Positions 16,445 to 25,211 of a stretch of 28,563 nucleotides of DNA are shown here, in pieces (the stretch's first letter is position 1; each line of letters starts with the position of its first letter). The translations under genes were made by a program, and so were the position numbers. Under the pieces are notes generated by a model, which was not told the origin of the DNA, ran no database searches, and saw only the letters and a program-made list of their open reading frames with translations. The stretch comes from Anaerolineales bacterium UBA2232 (GTDB lineage: Bacteria; Chloroflexota; Anaerolineae; UBA2200): positions 1-28,563 of the forward strand of contig DDYO01000214.1 in the NCBI GenBank assembly GCA_002348045.1. Reading direction: 5' to 3'.

Positions 16445-18130
16445 CTACTTGTCAGCGTTGAAGACGGCCCATTCGCCGTGTATGCCGTCGTCGGTCACAC
16501 CATAGTACATGCGCACCTTGCCACTATTGTCACGTTGCACGAGATCATAGCACTTGCGGCCGAGTCGGCGGTAGGACTTCCACAGGCCGAGCGTGCCGTG
16601 CCATTTGACATTGGCCGTGTCAATCGGTCGTTCCTCGTGTTCCGTGATAGCATAACGCCATAGCCTGCGGGCCGATGACTTGGTGACATTCTGAATGATG
16701 TTGCCGTTGCGCAGGTCACGAAGCGTGTACGAGCGGGTACCTTCCCGGTCCACTATGTCAGCGATCTCTACTCCCGTTCGGGGAGGCGCCACAGCAACCT
16801 CGGTGCCTGGCCCAGAGGGGGGAGGAACGGCTGCTTGCTTTGGTTCAGGAGGCACTGCTGCCCGCTGCACCAGCTGCACCAGCTCATCGCGCATGGCACG
16901 GCTGGTCTCGGACTCTTGCCGCAGGTATACCTCTACACCCTCAAGGGCGTATGGAGGATTGGGACCACGCCCTACTGAGATGCGAAGGACGGTCTTTCCC
17001 CGGCTCTTGAGCAGATCGATGTCGGCTTCTAGCGGCGGCGTCACTGAACGGCGGATTTCCGCCGTCAGGTTCCGGGCGGTTTCCTCGGGTCTATCGACCC
17101 CTACTGGCGGGCTCTTGGGCTTGGAGCTGGCGCCCACAAAGACCATACCCCCATTGGTGTTGGCAAAGGCAACGACATCGCGCAGGATGGCCAAGATATA
17201 GCCTCCCTTGCGGGTCGCCTTTTCATGGAACGATTGGACAAGGCTGGCGCCAGCCTGCTGCGCGGCCTCCACAAAGTCAAAGCTGGGCTGGGCCGGGCGG
17301 TAAGGCCGCGTGCGCGTAAAGTCTGTTCCTACAAAGACGGCCTTGAGAGCCTCAAAGCTTACCTCGGGAAGGAGAACCTCCGTTACCCTCTCGCCGACGC
17401 CCATTCGGTGCTCATCCTTGGGATTGCCTTCGATACTGTGGGCATCAGAACTCTGAATGCAATGCATGCGCCTGGGATAGTCCGGTTTGGAACCGTCAAA
17501 GAAGGAAGCCGTGGTCCGTCTGCCTGTGCGCTCGAGGTCCGTCACCTCCAAAGCATGCAGGTACGAGTCCTGGGTGTAGGCGATCTTGGTCTGGCCGCCA
17601 AAGTCGAATCCGCGCAGGGCAACGCCGTGGGCAGAATTGGCATGGGCGGCAATCACCAGTCCTCCCGCTTCGGCTATCGTGCGATATGCCGTTAGCACAT
17701 CGACCGTTGCCCCAATCTCACTGGATCCCAGGTCCAGTTTGTCCGGCGGAACCCTCAGATTGAGCAGTACATGCTCTAGCTCTCGGACGGCAGTTTCCGG
17801 CGGAAAGATGCCGAGGATGTGAAAACCGAGGGTCGCGGTGAACTCAAAACCCGGCAGAATCAATATCTTGCTGCCCAGTCGGCGGAATTCCTCCAACTCC
17901 TTTTTCTCGTCATCCCGCAATCGGTTCAGCCGCTCCAGCAAAGCCAGTTCTTGGATTCGCCCGCGGATGGCAGCTACTCCGGCGACGGTGTTGTGGTCGG
18001 CAATGGCGATGATGTCGAGCCCTTGCTGTTCCGCTTTCAGCAGGATCTTTAAATAGCTTGCGTTCTTGTCTTCATAGCAGTGGGATGAGGCCGGCGTGTG
18101 GATGTGAAGATCTACACGTCGCCAGGCCAT
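16445..18130 (-). CDS. PHP phosphoesterase domain fused to AlbA_2 (Schlafen-like) domain
   Basis: 561 aa from the ATG at 18130; a GTG at 18160 would overlap Lon by 20 nt. The N-terminal PHP domain (1-280) keeps the metal ligands: H9 and H11 (DLHIHTP), D45-H46 (IADHN), E96 (PGFEFT), H163 (AAHAN) and D229/H231 (SSDAHS). Residues about 300-415 look like the AlbA_2 putative DNA- or RNA-binding domain (VVAFANTNGGMVFVGA, then PYALEGVEVYLRQ). A Pro-rich linker (424-450) leads to an unassigned C-terminal domain with many aromatic and basic residues. It is expected to hydrolyse a phosphoester, perhaps on nucleic acid held by the second domain. It follows Lon by 10 nt, so it is co-transcribed with it. 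Precise function unknown. Confidence 0.82.
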   Translation of the reverse strand: MAWRRVDLHIHTPASSHCYEDKNASYLKILLKAEQQGLDIIAIADHNTVAGVAAIRGRIQELALLERLNRLRDDEKKELEEFRRLGSKILILPGFEFTATLGFHILGIFPPETAVRELEHVLLNLRVPPDKLDLGSSEIGATVDVLTAYRTIAEAGGLVIAAHANSAHGVALRGFDFGGQTKIAYTQDSYLHALEVTDLERTGRRTTASFFDGSKPDYPRRMHCIQSSDAHSIEGNPKDEHRMGVGERVTEVLLPEVSFEALKAVFVGTDFTRTRPYRPAQPSFDFVEAAQQAGASLVQSFHEKATRKGGYILAILRDVVAFANTNGGMVFVGASSKPKSPPVGVDRPEETARNLTAEIRRSVTPPLEADIDLLKSRGKTVLRISVGRGPNPPYALEGVEVYLRQESETSRAMRDELVQLVQRAAVPPEPKQAAVPPPSGPGTEVAVAPPRTGVEIADIVDREGTRSYTLRDLRNGNIIQNVTKSSARRLWRYAITEHEERPIDTANVKWHGTLGLWKSYRRLGRKCYDLVQRDNSGKVRMYYGVTDDGIHGEWAVFNADK

Positions 18131-18140
18131 CTGCTGCTGG

Positions 18141-20663
18141 TCAACCTTGTGTCTTGGCACTGGTCTCTCGTCCAGCCCTCCTCTCTGTATTACGTCTGGT
18201 GCTCTTCTTCTTGCCCGTGCTGTTGGGCAGTGCTGCGTTCAGGACGTCCTCCATTCTGTCGGCAAGGATAAAGGTCATCTCTTCTTTGATCGGGATAGGT
18301 ACCTCCTCCAAATCAGGTTCGTTGCGCTTGGGCAGAATGACGGTGGTCAGGCCGGCACGTCGTGCAGCCAGTACCTTTTCCTTGACGCCTCCGATGGGAA
18401 GAACTTGGCCGCGGAGAGTAATCTCGCCGGTCATTCCCACCCCGGCATCGACGGGCTTGCCGGTGAGCAGAGAAACCAGCGCCGTGCCCATGGCGACCCC
18501 GGCCGACGGCCCATCTTTGGGAGTTGCGCCCGCCGGTACATGCAGGTGAATATCGTTGTTGGCAAAAAAGTCCTCAGGAATGCCGAGTTCCTTAGCCTTG
18601 GAGCGGACATAGCTGAGCGCCGCCTGAGCCGATTCCTTCATCACGTCGCCCAACTGCCCGGTCAGCTGGAACCCCTTGCTACCGGGCATGCGTGTGGCCT
18701 CGATAAAGAGGATATCTCCGCCCGCCGGCGTCCACGCCAGACCCGTCACCACACCGGGCACCATGGTGCGCTCCGCTGCCTCAAAGAAGAACCTGGGCTT
18801 GCCCAGCATCTCGGCCGCCAGCTGGGGCGAGACCACCGTACCATCTGTGATCTCACCAGAGGCGATTTTCGTGGCGATCTTACGGCAGATGGTCCCGATC
18901 TCACGCTCAAGGTTGCGAAGCCCAGCCTCACGGGTGTAATCTCGAATGATACGCTGGACTGCTTCGTCCCCAAAAGTAACCTCGCCAGGACGGAGCCCGG
19001 TTTCCCTCAGCTGGCGCGGTACCAGGTAGCCGTGGGCGATCTTGACCTTTTCCTCTTCGGTATAACCTGAGAGCTGCAAGACCTCCATGCGGTCCTTGAG
19101 GGGATCGGGTATCGGATCGAGGAGGTTGGCTGTGGTGATGAACATGACCTGTGACAGGTCAAATGGTACGTCCAGGTAGTTGTCGCGAAAGTCCCGATTC
19201 TGCTCTGGGTCAAGCACTTCGAGAAGTGCGGAGGAGGGATCACCCCGCCAATCCGAGCCGATCTTGTCTACCTCGTCAATCATGAACACCGGGTTCTTGG
19301 AACCGGCTCGTTTGATCGCTTGGATTACACGACCGGGCATGGCTCCGATGTAGGTGCGGCGATGGCCGCGAATCTCTGCCTCGTCTCGCATTCCACCTAC
19401 GGACATACGGATGAACTTGCGTCCCATTGCTCGAGCGATGGACTGACCTAAAGACGTCTTGCCGGTGCCAGGAGGGCCAACGAAACACATGATGACGCCC
19501 TCACGATCGCGCCGGATTTGGTCAGAACCGCCTTCATCCAGCTCCCCCTTGCGCTCTTGGCGCAGTTTGCGAACCGCCAGATACTCCAGGATCCGGTCCT
19601 TTATCTTTTCCAGATCGTAGTGGTCCTCATCGAGGACCTGGCGCACGAGCTGGATGTCTAGATTGTCCTCGGTGGTCACGTTCCAGGGCATGGAGACCAG
19701 CCAGTCCAGATAGGTCTTGATGACAGAGTATTCGGCAGCGGCCGTTGGCATCTTGGATAGCCGGTCTAGCTCTCGCTTAGCCTCCTTTTCGGCCTCAGGC
19801 GGCATGCCTGCCTGTTCGATCTTGGCAGTGAGTTCGTTCGCCTCCGCCTGCTGCTCATCCTCTTCCCCCAACTCCTTGCGGATTGCTTTGAGTTGTTCGC
19901 GCAGGTAATACTCGCGCTGCACCTTTTGCATCTCGGACTGGGCTTGATCCTGGATCTTTTTGCCCAGCTCAAGTACCTCCAGTTCCTTGCCCAGGATAAC
20001 GTTCAGCTTGTGGAGCTTGTCGGCGATGGATTCGATTTCCAAGATGGTTTGGGCGTCGGTCATGTCCATCCGCACGTAGGAGGCGACCAGGTAAGCGAGC
20101 TGCCGCGGGTCCTCCACGCTCAGAGTGGCCATGATGAGCTCTTCAGGCAGGTAGGGCATCAGGGTGGCCATCCGGCGGAAGAGGTCTACGGTGTTTCTCA
20201 TCAGGGCCTGTACTTCAACACCCTTTTCCGCAGGCTCCTGAGCCACCTGTACCCTGGCCATGAGGTAAGGCTCTGTCTGGGTAAACTCCAGGATCTTGAT
20301 ACGCTCCATGCCCTGCACAAAGATACGGATGGTCGAGTCCGGGGCTTTGGCAAACCGGGCGATGATGGCGGCGGAACCCACATGGTAAACATCGTCAGGG
20401 CCGGGATCTTCGATCCCAGCATCCTTGAGAGCCACCAGGCCGATCATGCGGTTTCCGAGCACCACATCATCCACCAGTTTGATGGAGCGGGGCTGTCCAA
20501 CAATCAGCGGTAGCAGTATGGGGATGGGATACACCACCGTGTTCTTGAGAGGCAAGATGGGCAGGATATCTGGAATAGAAGGGGTCTCAGCAATCTGAGT
20601 TTCCTCTGGGGTCTTTTGTATGGGCTCGGGATTCGAATCCTGTCCCAAAAGAACAAGACTCAT
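18141..20663 (-). CDS. lon: ATP-dependent Lon protease
   Basis: 840 aa, the usual LonA length. An N-terminal substrate-binding domain (about 32-225), a coiled-coil region (about 230-305), the AAA+ module with Walker A GPPGTGKT (396-403) and Walker [10 protein letters not shown] (459-467), and the protease domain with catalytic S720 (PKDGPSAG) and K763 (GGVKEK) are all intact. The extreme C-terminus (815-840) is a basic tail rich in Lys, Arg and Thr, unusual but short. The ATG has GGAGG 7 nt upstream. It degrades misfolded and short-lived regulatory proteins in the cytoplasm. It lies 63 nt after hsp20 with no visible promoter or terminator between them, so the two probably form one heat-stress transcript. 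Confidence 0.97.
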   Translation of the reverse strand: MSLVLLGQDSNPEPIQKTPEETQIAETPSIPDILPILPLKNTVVYPIPILLPLIVGQPRSIKLVDDVVLGNRMIGLVALKDAGIEDPGPDDVYHVGSAAIIARFAKAPDSTIRIFVQGMERIKILEFTQTEPYLMARVQVAQEPAEKGVEVQALMRNTVDLFRRMATLMPYLPEELIMATLSVEDPRQLAYLVASYVRMDMTDAQTILEIESIADKLHKLNVILGKELEVLELGKKIQDQAQSEMQKVQREYYLREQLKAIRKELGEEDEQQAEANELTAKIEQAGMPPEAEKEAKRELDRLSKMPTAAAEYSVIKTYLDWLVSMPWNVTTEDNLDIQLVRQVLDEDHYDLEKIKDRILEYLAVRKLRQERKGELDEGGSDQIRRDREGVIMCFVGPPGTGKTSLGQSIARAMGRKFIRMSVGGMRDEAEIRGHRRTYIGAMPGRVIQAIKRAGSKNPVFMIDEVDKIGSDWRGDPSSALLEVLDPEQNRDFRDNYLDVPFDLSQVMFITTANLLDPIPDPLKDRMEVLQLSGYTEEEKVKIAHGYLVPRQLRETGLRPGEVTFGDEAVQRIIRDYTREAGLRNLEREIGTICRKIATKIASGEITDGTVVSPQLAAEMLGKPRFFFEAAERTMVPGVVTGLAWTPAGGDILFIEATRMPGSKGFQLTGQLGDVMKESAQAALSYVRSKAKELGIPEDFFANNDIHLHVPAGATPKDGPSAGVAMGTALVSLLTGKPVDAGVGMTGEITLRGQVLPIGGVKEKVLAARRAGLTTVILPKRNEPDLEEVPIPIKEEMTFILADRMEDVLNAALPNSTGKKKSTRRNTERRAGRETSAKTQG

Positions 20664-20726
20664 GTGTCAACCTCCGTAGGCGCTAACCGATCAAGTCGGC
20701 TGCGTGTGGTGATGTTCGGTTGGTGA

Positions 20727-21152
20727 TCATTCCTGGCGTTCGACAACGACGATGACTGGGATATGATGTTTGCGCTGGGCCTTGGGAAGTAGTACGTAGA
20801 CAAAGCCGTTCCGATAGTCCGCTGACGCCTGGTTTTCATCGACATCGCAGGGAAGGTACACCTCAGCATGAAAGGGCCCATAGCTGATTTCCATCTGCTG
20901 ATAGGCCGACTTTGCGGCCGGATCATTGCGGTGACCCGATACGCTCAGCATACGGTCATTGAGGCGGATGGCCAGCTCATCAGTGCTAACGCCGGCGAGC
21001 TCGATCTTTACGGTGACATGAGAATCTGTCTCGTAGACATCGGTCGGCGGATGCCACACCCGTGTTCTACCGAGTCGAACGGGATCGGAACCTCTACTCA
21101 GTGAAATGCGGAACAGGTTCATACCGGAATAGTCAGACTCTCTATCTCTCAC
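20727..21152 (-). CDS. small heat-shock protein, Hsp20/alpha-crystallin family
   Basis: 141 aa from a GTG at 21152, chosen because GGAGG lies 8 nt before it; an internal ATG at 21122 has no ribosome site and a longer frame to 21212 adds an unrelated Cys/Trp-rich start. The alpha-crystallin domain runs from about residue 34 (PPTDVYETDSHVTVKIELAG) to about 130, ending with the conserved NGFVYVLLPK in the position of the A-x-x-x-N-G-V-L motif. The C-terminal I-x-I/V anchor may be HIPVIVV. It holds unfolding proteins until refolded or degraded, consistent with Lon being the next gene. No CIRCE element was found upstream. Confidence 0.92.
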   Translation of the reverse strand: MRDRESDYSGMNLFRISLSRGSDPVRLGRTRVWHPPTDVYETDSHVTVKIELAGVSTDELAIRLNDRMLSVSGHRNDPAAKSAYQQMEISYGPFHAEVYLPCDVDENQASADYRNGFVYVLLPKAQRKHHIPVIVVVERQE

Positions 21153-21210
21153 TTGGACTTCCTCCCTGCAGCTCCAGCTCGCTTCCCTCCAGCCTGGAAG
21201 TGGGCAGCAC

Positions 21211-21239
21211 ATTCTACCCCTACATGGCCCAAAAGTCCA
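21211..21239 (-). promoter_or_regulatory. possible hsp20-lon promoter
   Basis: Minus strand TGGACT (21239-21234), 17 nt, TAGAAT (21216-21211). Each box matches the consensus at 4 to 5 of 6 positions. The start would be about 52 nt upstream of the GTG. An alternative heat-shock sigma site is not excluded. Confidence 0.35.
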
Positions 21240-21315
21240 GAGGCCGAGGCGGATACCCGGCAGACAGGGCAGAGCCTGCCATGCACCGTTTGACCTGTTT
21301 CGATGGGGAGTTGGT

Positions 21316-21344
21316 TTGCGCTGGGATGAATTGCCCCATACAAT
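21316..21344 (+). promoter_or_regulatory. promoter of the GltD-like/MvhD-metV-metF operon
   Basis: TTGCGC (21316-21321), 17-nt spacer, TACAAT (21339-21344). Transcription should begin near 21351, 43 nt before the ATG at 21394, leaving room for the AAAGGA ribosome site at 21378-21383. Confidence 0.55.
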
Positions 21345-21393
21345 AGCTGCAACACCGTATCATGCCTCTTCGGGCAGAAAGGACGCGTCGAGT

Positions 21394-23487
21394 ATGAGCT
21401 CCGGTCGCGATCGTCCCTCACCGTTGACGGAACTAGCTCCCCCATGCATGGCTGGTTGTCCGGCACACACCGACGTGAGGGGTTACGTACACGCCATCGC
21501 TACGGGTGATTTTGAGGAGGCCTATCGCCTGGCTCGGGAACCCAACCCGCTGCCGTACGTCTGTGGCAAAGTTTGCGCTCACCCTTGCGAGACCGAGTGC
21601 CGGCGCAACGATGTTGACGAACCCATTGCCATCTGCGCCCTAAAAAGGTTCGCCACGGAGCGCCATGACTTGCGGAAGGGCCATGCCCCGGGCCTTGCCG
21701 TGGCAGAACCCCGCGAGGAGCGAATCGCAGTTCTGGGCTCGGGGCCTGGGGGCCTGACCGCTGCCCATGACCTGGCCAGGATGGGCTACAAGGTTACGGT
21801 CTACGAGGCCCTTCCCAAACTGGGTGGTATGCTACAGACAGGGATACCTCTTTATCGCCTTCCTCGCGATACCGTCGAGCTTGAGGTGGCTCCCCTTAGA
21901 GAACTGGGCATCGAGTTCGTGACCGATCACCGCATCGTGGACGTGGATGGGCTGTTGCAGGATGGCTTCAAGGCGGTCTTCCTGGCCATTGGCTCCCATG
22001 TGGGGCGTAAGCTGCGACTGCCTAACGTGGAATTGCCTGATGTCTGGCTCAACATCGAGTTCTTGCGCCGCGTGGCCCTTGGCGAACCCATTGATCTGTC
22101 CGGCAGGCACGTCCTTGTGCTGGGTGGCGGCAATGTGGCGTTTGACGTAGCTCGCACGGCCGTGCGGCTGGGAGCTGCCGAGGTGACGATGAGTTGCCTG
22201 GAGAGCACCGAGCAAATGCCCGCGCACCCCTGGGAAATCGAAGAGGCTTGCGCCGAGGGCATCAAGATCTATGACGGGCGCACCTTCCGGGAGTGTGTGC
22301 TGAATGAGGGCAAAGTCGCCGGAATGCGGTGCGTCAATGTAGAATTTCGAGGCTTCCTCGCGGATGGAAGCATTGACATGGATGAGTTCCCGGAGACGGA
22401 GCACATCCTGGCTGCCGATTTGATCATCTTTGCCATTGGACAGGGACCAGATTTGAGCTTCTTGCCCAAGGACGGCTCCATCGCCGCGACGAAAAGGCGC
22501 ACTATCCAGGTGGACCCGTGGACACTGGAGACGACCAGGGCCGGCGTGTTTGCTGGTGGGGATGCCGTTACGGGTATAGGATTCATCATCGACGCCATTG
22601 CAGCCGGCCATCGCGCTGCCCGCTCCATCGATGCTCATATCCGTGGTGTGGACGTCGCGAGCGTTCATCCCCCTGAGCCGGAGAAACTCGGCGCACTAAA
22701 GGCGCAGACCATCGAGCAGATTCGGCGGCTTCCTCGAGAGGCGATGCCGCAGTTGGACGCGCAGGTGCGTCGGGTATCGTTTGCAGAAGTCGACCTGGGG
22801 TACACTGAGACGCAGGCCATCAGAGCGGCGCAGCGCTGCCTAACCTGTGGCGCCGGTGCAGTGGTCAATATGGACAAGTGCATCGCTTGCCTGACCTGCG
22901 TCCGCATTTGCCCCTACGACGTGCCCTTGCTGGAGCGGGGCACGGCGACAGTGCCCGTGGAACAATGTCAGGCCTGTGGATTGTGCGCCACCGAATGTCC
23001 TGCCAAGGCCATTGAGATGACTCTTCACGATGACGATGAGATGTTGGGGGAGATCCGCAATGCCGTTCGAAGGGCCAGGATGGATGGCGAGCCGACTATC
23101 GTTGGGTTTGCATGTCGCTATTGTGCTTACAACGGCCAGGAGCCCAATGTGGTCAAAGCCAAGCTCCCGAGGAATGTGCGGGCCATCGACGTCCTCTGCG
23201 CAGGCAAGGTAGATTCGCTGTACCTGCTCAAGGCGTTTGAGTTGGGGGCTGACGGCGTATTCGTCGCTGGGTGCTTGGAGGATGAGTGTCACAATCTCAA
23301 AGGTAGCACTCATGCCGGTCAGCGCGTAAGGTACATCCAGGGTCTGCTGGATGCCGTGGGTGTCGGCTCGGAGCGATTGCTGATGCTTAATCTGTCTTCG
23401 GCAGACTGTGCAAACCTCCCACAGCACCTGCTCGGCTTGTTGGATAAGGTGAGGGAACTCGGTCCAAGCCCAGTGAGGAGAGCCTAA
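21394..23487 (+). CDS. GltD-like flavoprotein fused to 2[4Fe-4S] ferredoxin and MvhD domain
   Basis: 697 aa from the ATG at 21394 (AAAGGA 10 nt upstream). The N-terminal GltD-type iron-sulfur part has C18, C22, C58, C61, C65 and C69. Two Rossmann motifs follow: GSGPGG (115-120) for FAD and GGGNVAFD (244-251) for NAD(P)H. A second FAD-contact motif is VFAGGDAVTG (385-394). A ferredoxin has two CxxCxxCxxxC sets (C496-C506 and C525-C535). An MvhD-like domain (about 568-690) has C574, C577, C602, C627 and C632 for a [2Fe-2S] cluster. MvhD normally passes electrons between a hydrogenase and heterodisulfide reductase. With MetV and MetF 1-2 nt downstream, the protein most likely passes electrons from NAD(P)H to methylenetetrahydrofolate reductase. 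Any electron bifurcation is speculative. Confidence 0.88.
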   Translation: MSSGRDRPSPLTELAPPCMAGCPAHTDVRGYVHAIATGDFEEAYRLAREPNPLPYVCGKVCAHPCETECRRNDVDEPIAICALKRFATERHDLRKGHAPGLAVAEPREERIAVLGSGPGGLTAAHDLARMGYKVTVYEALPKLGGMLQTGIPLYRLPRDTVELEVAPLRELGIEFVTDHRIVDVDGLLQDGFKAVFLAIGSHVGRKLRLPNVELPDVWLNIEFLRRVALGEPIDLSGRHVLVLGGGNVAFDVARTAVRLGAAEVTMSCLESTEQMPAHPWEIEEACAEGIKIYDGRTFRECVLNEGKVAGMRCVNVEFRGFLADGSIDMDEFPETEHILAADLIIFAIGQGPDLSFLPKDGSIAATKRRTIQVDPWTLETTRAGVFAGGDAVTGIGFIIDAIAAGHRAARSIDAHIRGVDVASVHPPEPEKLGALKAQTIEQIRRLPREAMPQLDAQVRRVSFAEVDLGYTETQAIRAAQRCLTCGAGAVVNMDKCIACLTCVRICPYDVPLLERGTATVPVEQCQACGLCATECPAKAIEMTLHDDDEMLGEIRNAVRRARMDGEPTIVGFACRYCAYNGQEPNVVKAKLPRNVRAIDVLCAGKVDSLYLLKAFELGADGVFVAGCLEDECHNLKGSTHAGQRVRYIQGLLDAVGVGSERLLMLNLSSADCANLPQHLLGLLDKVRELGPSPVRRA

Positions 23488-23488
23488 G

Positions 23489-24157
23489 ATGATAAAGGCG
23501 CAACCAAAACCCTTTGCTGAAGTCAAAGCGATGATCGCTCCCTACCGCAGGATTCTGGTGCTCGGGTGCGGTACTTGCGTAACCATCAGTTTCGCCGGCG
23601 GCGAGAAAGAGGTGGGGCTCTTGGCCTCAGCTCTGCGGATGGCCTCGTCCATGGAAGGAGTACAGCGGACGATTGCTGAGGCAACGATTCAGCGGCAGTG
23701 CGAGTGGGAATTTGTGGACTCGGTTTCGGATGCCGTCCGCAGGGCGGACGCGGTTGTGTCGCTGGCGTGTGGCATTGGCGTCCAAGCACTCGCCGAACGC
23801 TATCCGGACAAAGTGATCCTTCCCGGGGTAAATACTGATTTCTTGGGACTGGCGGTTGAACACGGAGTGCTCGTGGAGCGTTGCGGCGCGTGTGGTGACT
23901 GTATCTTGGATGAGACGGGCGGCGTCTGTCCTGTGGTCCGCTGCGCCAAGAGTCTGTTGAATGGCCCGTGTGGTGGATCCCAGAACGGCAAGTGCGAGGT
24001 CAACAAGGAGACTGACTGTGCTTGGCAGTTGATCTATGACCGTTTGGCTCGACTGGGCCAGCTGGACCGGCTCAACTTGGTCATGGCCCCCAAGGATTGG
24101 TCGAAGGACCGTTACGGCGGACCACGCCGGATCGTGAGGGAGGATCTGAAACTATGA
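23489..24157 (+). CDS. metV: MetV, zinc/iron-sulfur subunit of methylenetetrahydrofolate reductase
   Basis: 222 aa. The start ATG is 1 nt after the previous stop. The N-terminal half resembles a Rossmann-like domain with C27 and C30 (LGCGTC) and C94. The C-terminal half is the MTHFR_C motif with C132, C135, C138, C147, C152, C161, C169 and C177 (RCGACGDC, VCPVVRCAKSLLNGPCGG). In acetogens MetV forms a complex with MetF and links it to a redox partner. Its position directly between the GltD/MvhD fusion and MetF gives the same arrangement. It has no known enzymatic activity alone; it probably carries iron-sulfur clusters that feed the MetF flavin. Confidence 0.92.
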   Translation: MIKAQPKPFAEVKAMIAPYRRILVLGCGTCVTISFAGGEKEVGLLASALRMASSMEGVQRTIAEATIQRQCEWEFVDSVSDAVRRADAVVSLACGIGVQALAERYPDKVILPGVNTDFLGLAVEHGVLVERCGACGDCILDETGGVCPVVRCAKSLLNGPCGGSQNGKCEVNKETDCAWQLIYDRLARLGQLDRLNLVMAPKDWSKDRYGGPRRIVREDLKL

Positions 24158-25077
24158 AAGTGGCTAGCAACCTCGAAAAGATCCTGACCGGCGGTCACTT
24201 TGCCGCAACTGGTGAAATGGGACCTCCAAAGAGCGCGAATGGTGACGTGATCCGCCACAAGGCTGGTCTCTTGCAGGGACATGTGGACGCGGTGAATATC
24301 ACCGACAACCAAACAGCTATCGTGAGGATGTCCAGCATCTCGGTCGCGACGATGCTGCTGCAACTAGGGCTGGAGCCCATCATCCAGATGACGTGCCGCG
24401 ACCGCAATCGCTTGGCAATCCAGGCTGATCTTCTGGGCGCTTCAGCATTGGGGATCCGCAATCTCCTGTGCCTAACGGGCGATCACGTGAGTTTCGGGAA
24501 CCACAAGACGGCTCGTGGCGTGCACGATCTTGACTCAGTGCAGTTGCTGGACATGGTCAGGACCATGCGCGACGAAAAAAAGTTCGCTTGTGGCGAGGAG
24601 ATGGACGTTGAGCCGCGATTCTTCATTGGAGCGGCCGAAAACCCCTTTGCGGACCCCTTTGAGTATCGGCCTTTGCGCTTGGCCAAGAAGGCTGCGGCTG
24701 GCGCCGACTTTGTGCAGACGCAGCTCATTTACAACGTGGACAAGTTCGGGGAGTTTATGAAGCGGGTCTGTGATCTGGGCATCCACGAAAAGTGCTACAT
24801 TCTGGCTGGGGTAGGCCCGATCAAGAGCATCGGAATGGCGCGCTACATGCAAGCGAGCGTTCCAGGCATGGATGTACCGGAAGACGTCATCGCCCGGTTG
24901 AGGGGGGTTCCCAAAGACCAGGTGCGCAAGGAAGGCATCAAGCAGTGTGCGGAGATCATCCAGCAAGTGCGTGAAATGCCGGGTGTGGCAGGGGTGCACG
25001 TGATGGCCATTGAGTGGGAAGAGGCAGTTCCTGAGATCATGGAACTAGCCGGTCTCGCTCCGCGACCCAAGGTCTAG
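24154..25077 (+). CDS. metF: 5,10-methylenetetrahydrofolate reductase
   Basis: 307 aa from the ATG at 24154, which overlaps the metV stop (ATGA). TIM-barrel MTHFR signs: E20 near the start (ATGEMGPPKS), the DAVNITDNQ strand, IIQMTCRDRNR, LLCLTGDHVSFGNH for FAD and folate contact, and QTQLIYNVDKFGEFM. It reduces methylene-THF to methyl-THF with reduced FAD. In the Wood-Ljungdahl pathway this feeds the methyl branch to acetyl-CoA; in other organisms it makes methyl donor for methionine. The companion MetV and GltD/MvhD fusion make the Wood-Ljungdahl context more likely, although no acs/cdh gene lies in the window. Confidence 0.94.
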   Translation: MKVASNLEKILTGGHFAATGEMGPPKSANGDVIRHKAGLLQGHVDAVNITDNQTAIVRMSSISVATMLLQLGLEPIIQMTCRDRNRLAIQADLLGASALGIRNLLCLTGDHVSFGNHKTARGVHDLDSVQLLDMVRTMRDEKKFACGEEMDVEPRFFIGAAENPFADPFEYRPLRLAKKAAAGADFVQTQLIYNVDKFGEFMKRVCDLGIHEKCYILAGVGPIKSIGMARYMQASVPGMDVPEDVIARLRGVPKDQVRKEGIKQCAEIIQQVREMPGVAGVHVMAIEWEEAVPEIMELAGLAPRPKV

Positions 25078-25126
25078 CAACTGCCTGCCGGGGAGGAGAA
25101 GCCCCGTGGTGATGGATCCGTGAACC

Positions 25127-25168
25127 AAGAGGGGTTCTCAGACCACTTGTGGTCTGAGAACCCCTCTT
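25127..25168. terminator. 20-bp inverted repeat between convergent genes
   Basis: Perfect arms 25127-25146 and 25149-25168 (AAGAGGGGTTCTCAGACCAC and its complement) with a 2-nt centre, so the RNA would close with a 4- to 6-nt loop. It lies 50 nt after metF and 43 nt before the 3' end of the convergent ABC gene, and can end both transcripts. Neither side has a long T run. Confidence 0.7.
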
Positions 25169-25211
25169 GTGGTCATTGCTTGAGCTAGTTCAGCACAGCA
25201 TTTCGCGAATG

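Noticed and set aside
20664..21393. CIRCE heat-shock operator near hsp20
   Set aside because: No TTAGCACTC/GAGTGCTAA pair was found in the upstream region.
21832..22668. Minus-strand frame of 278 codons
   Set aside because: Shadow of the GltD-like gene, whose motifs are unambiguous on the plus strand.
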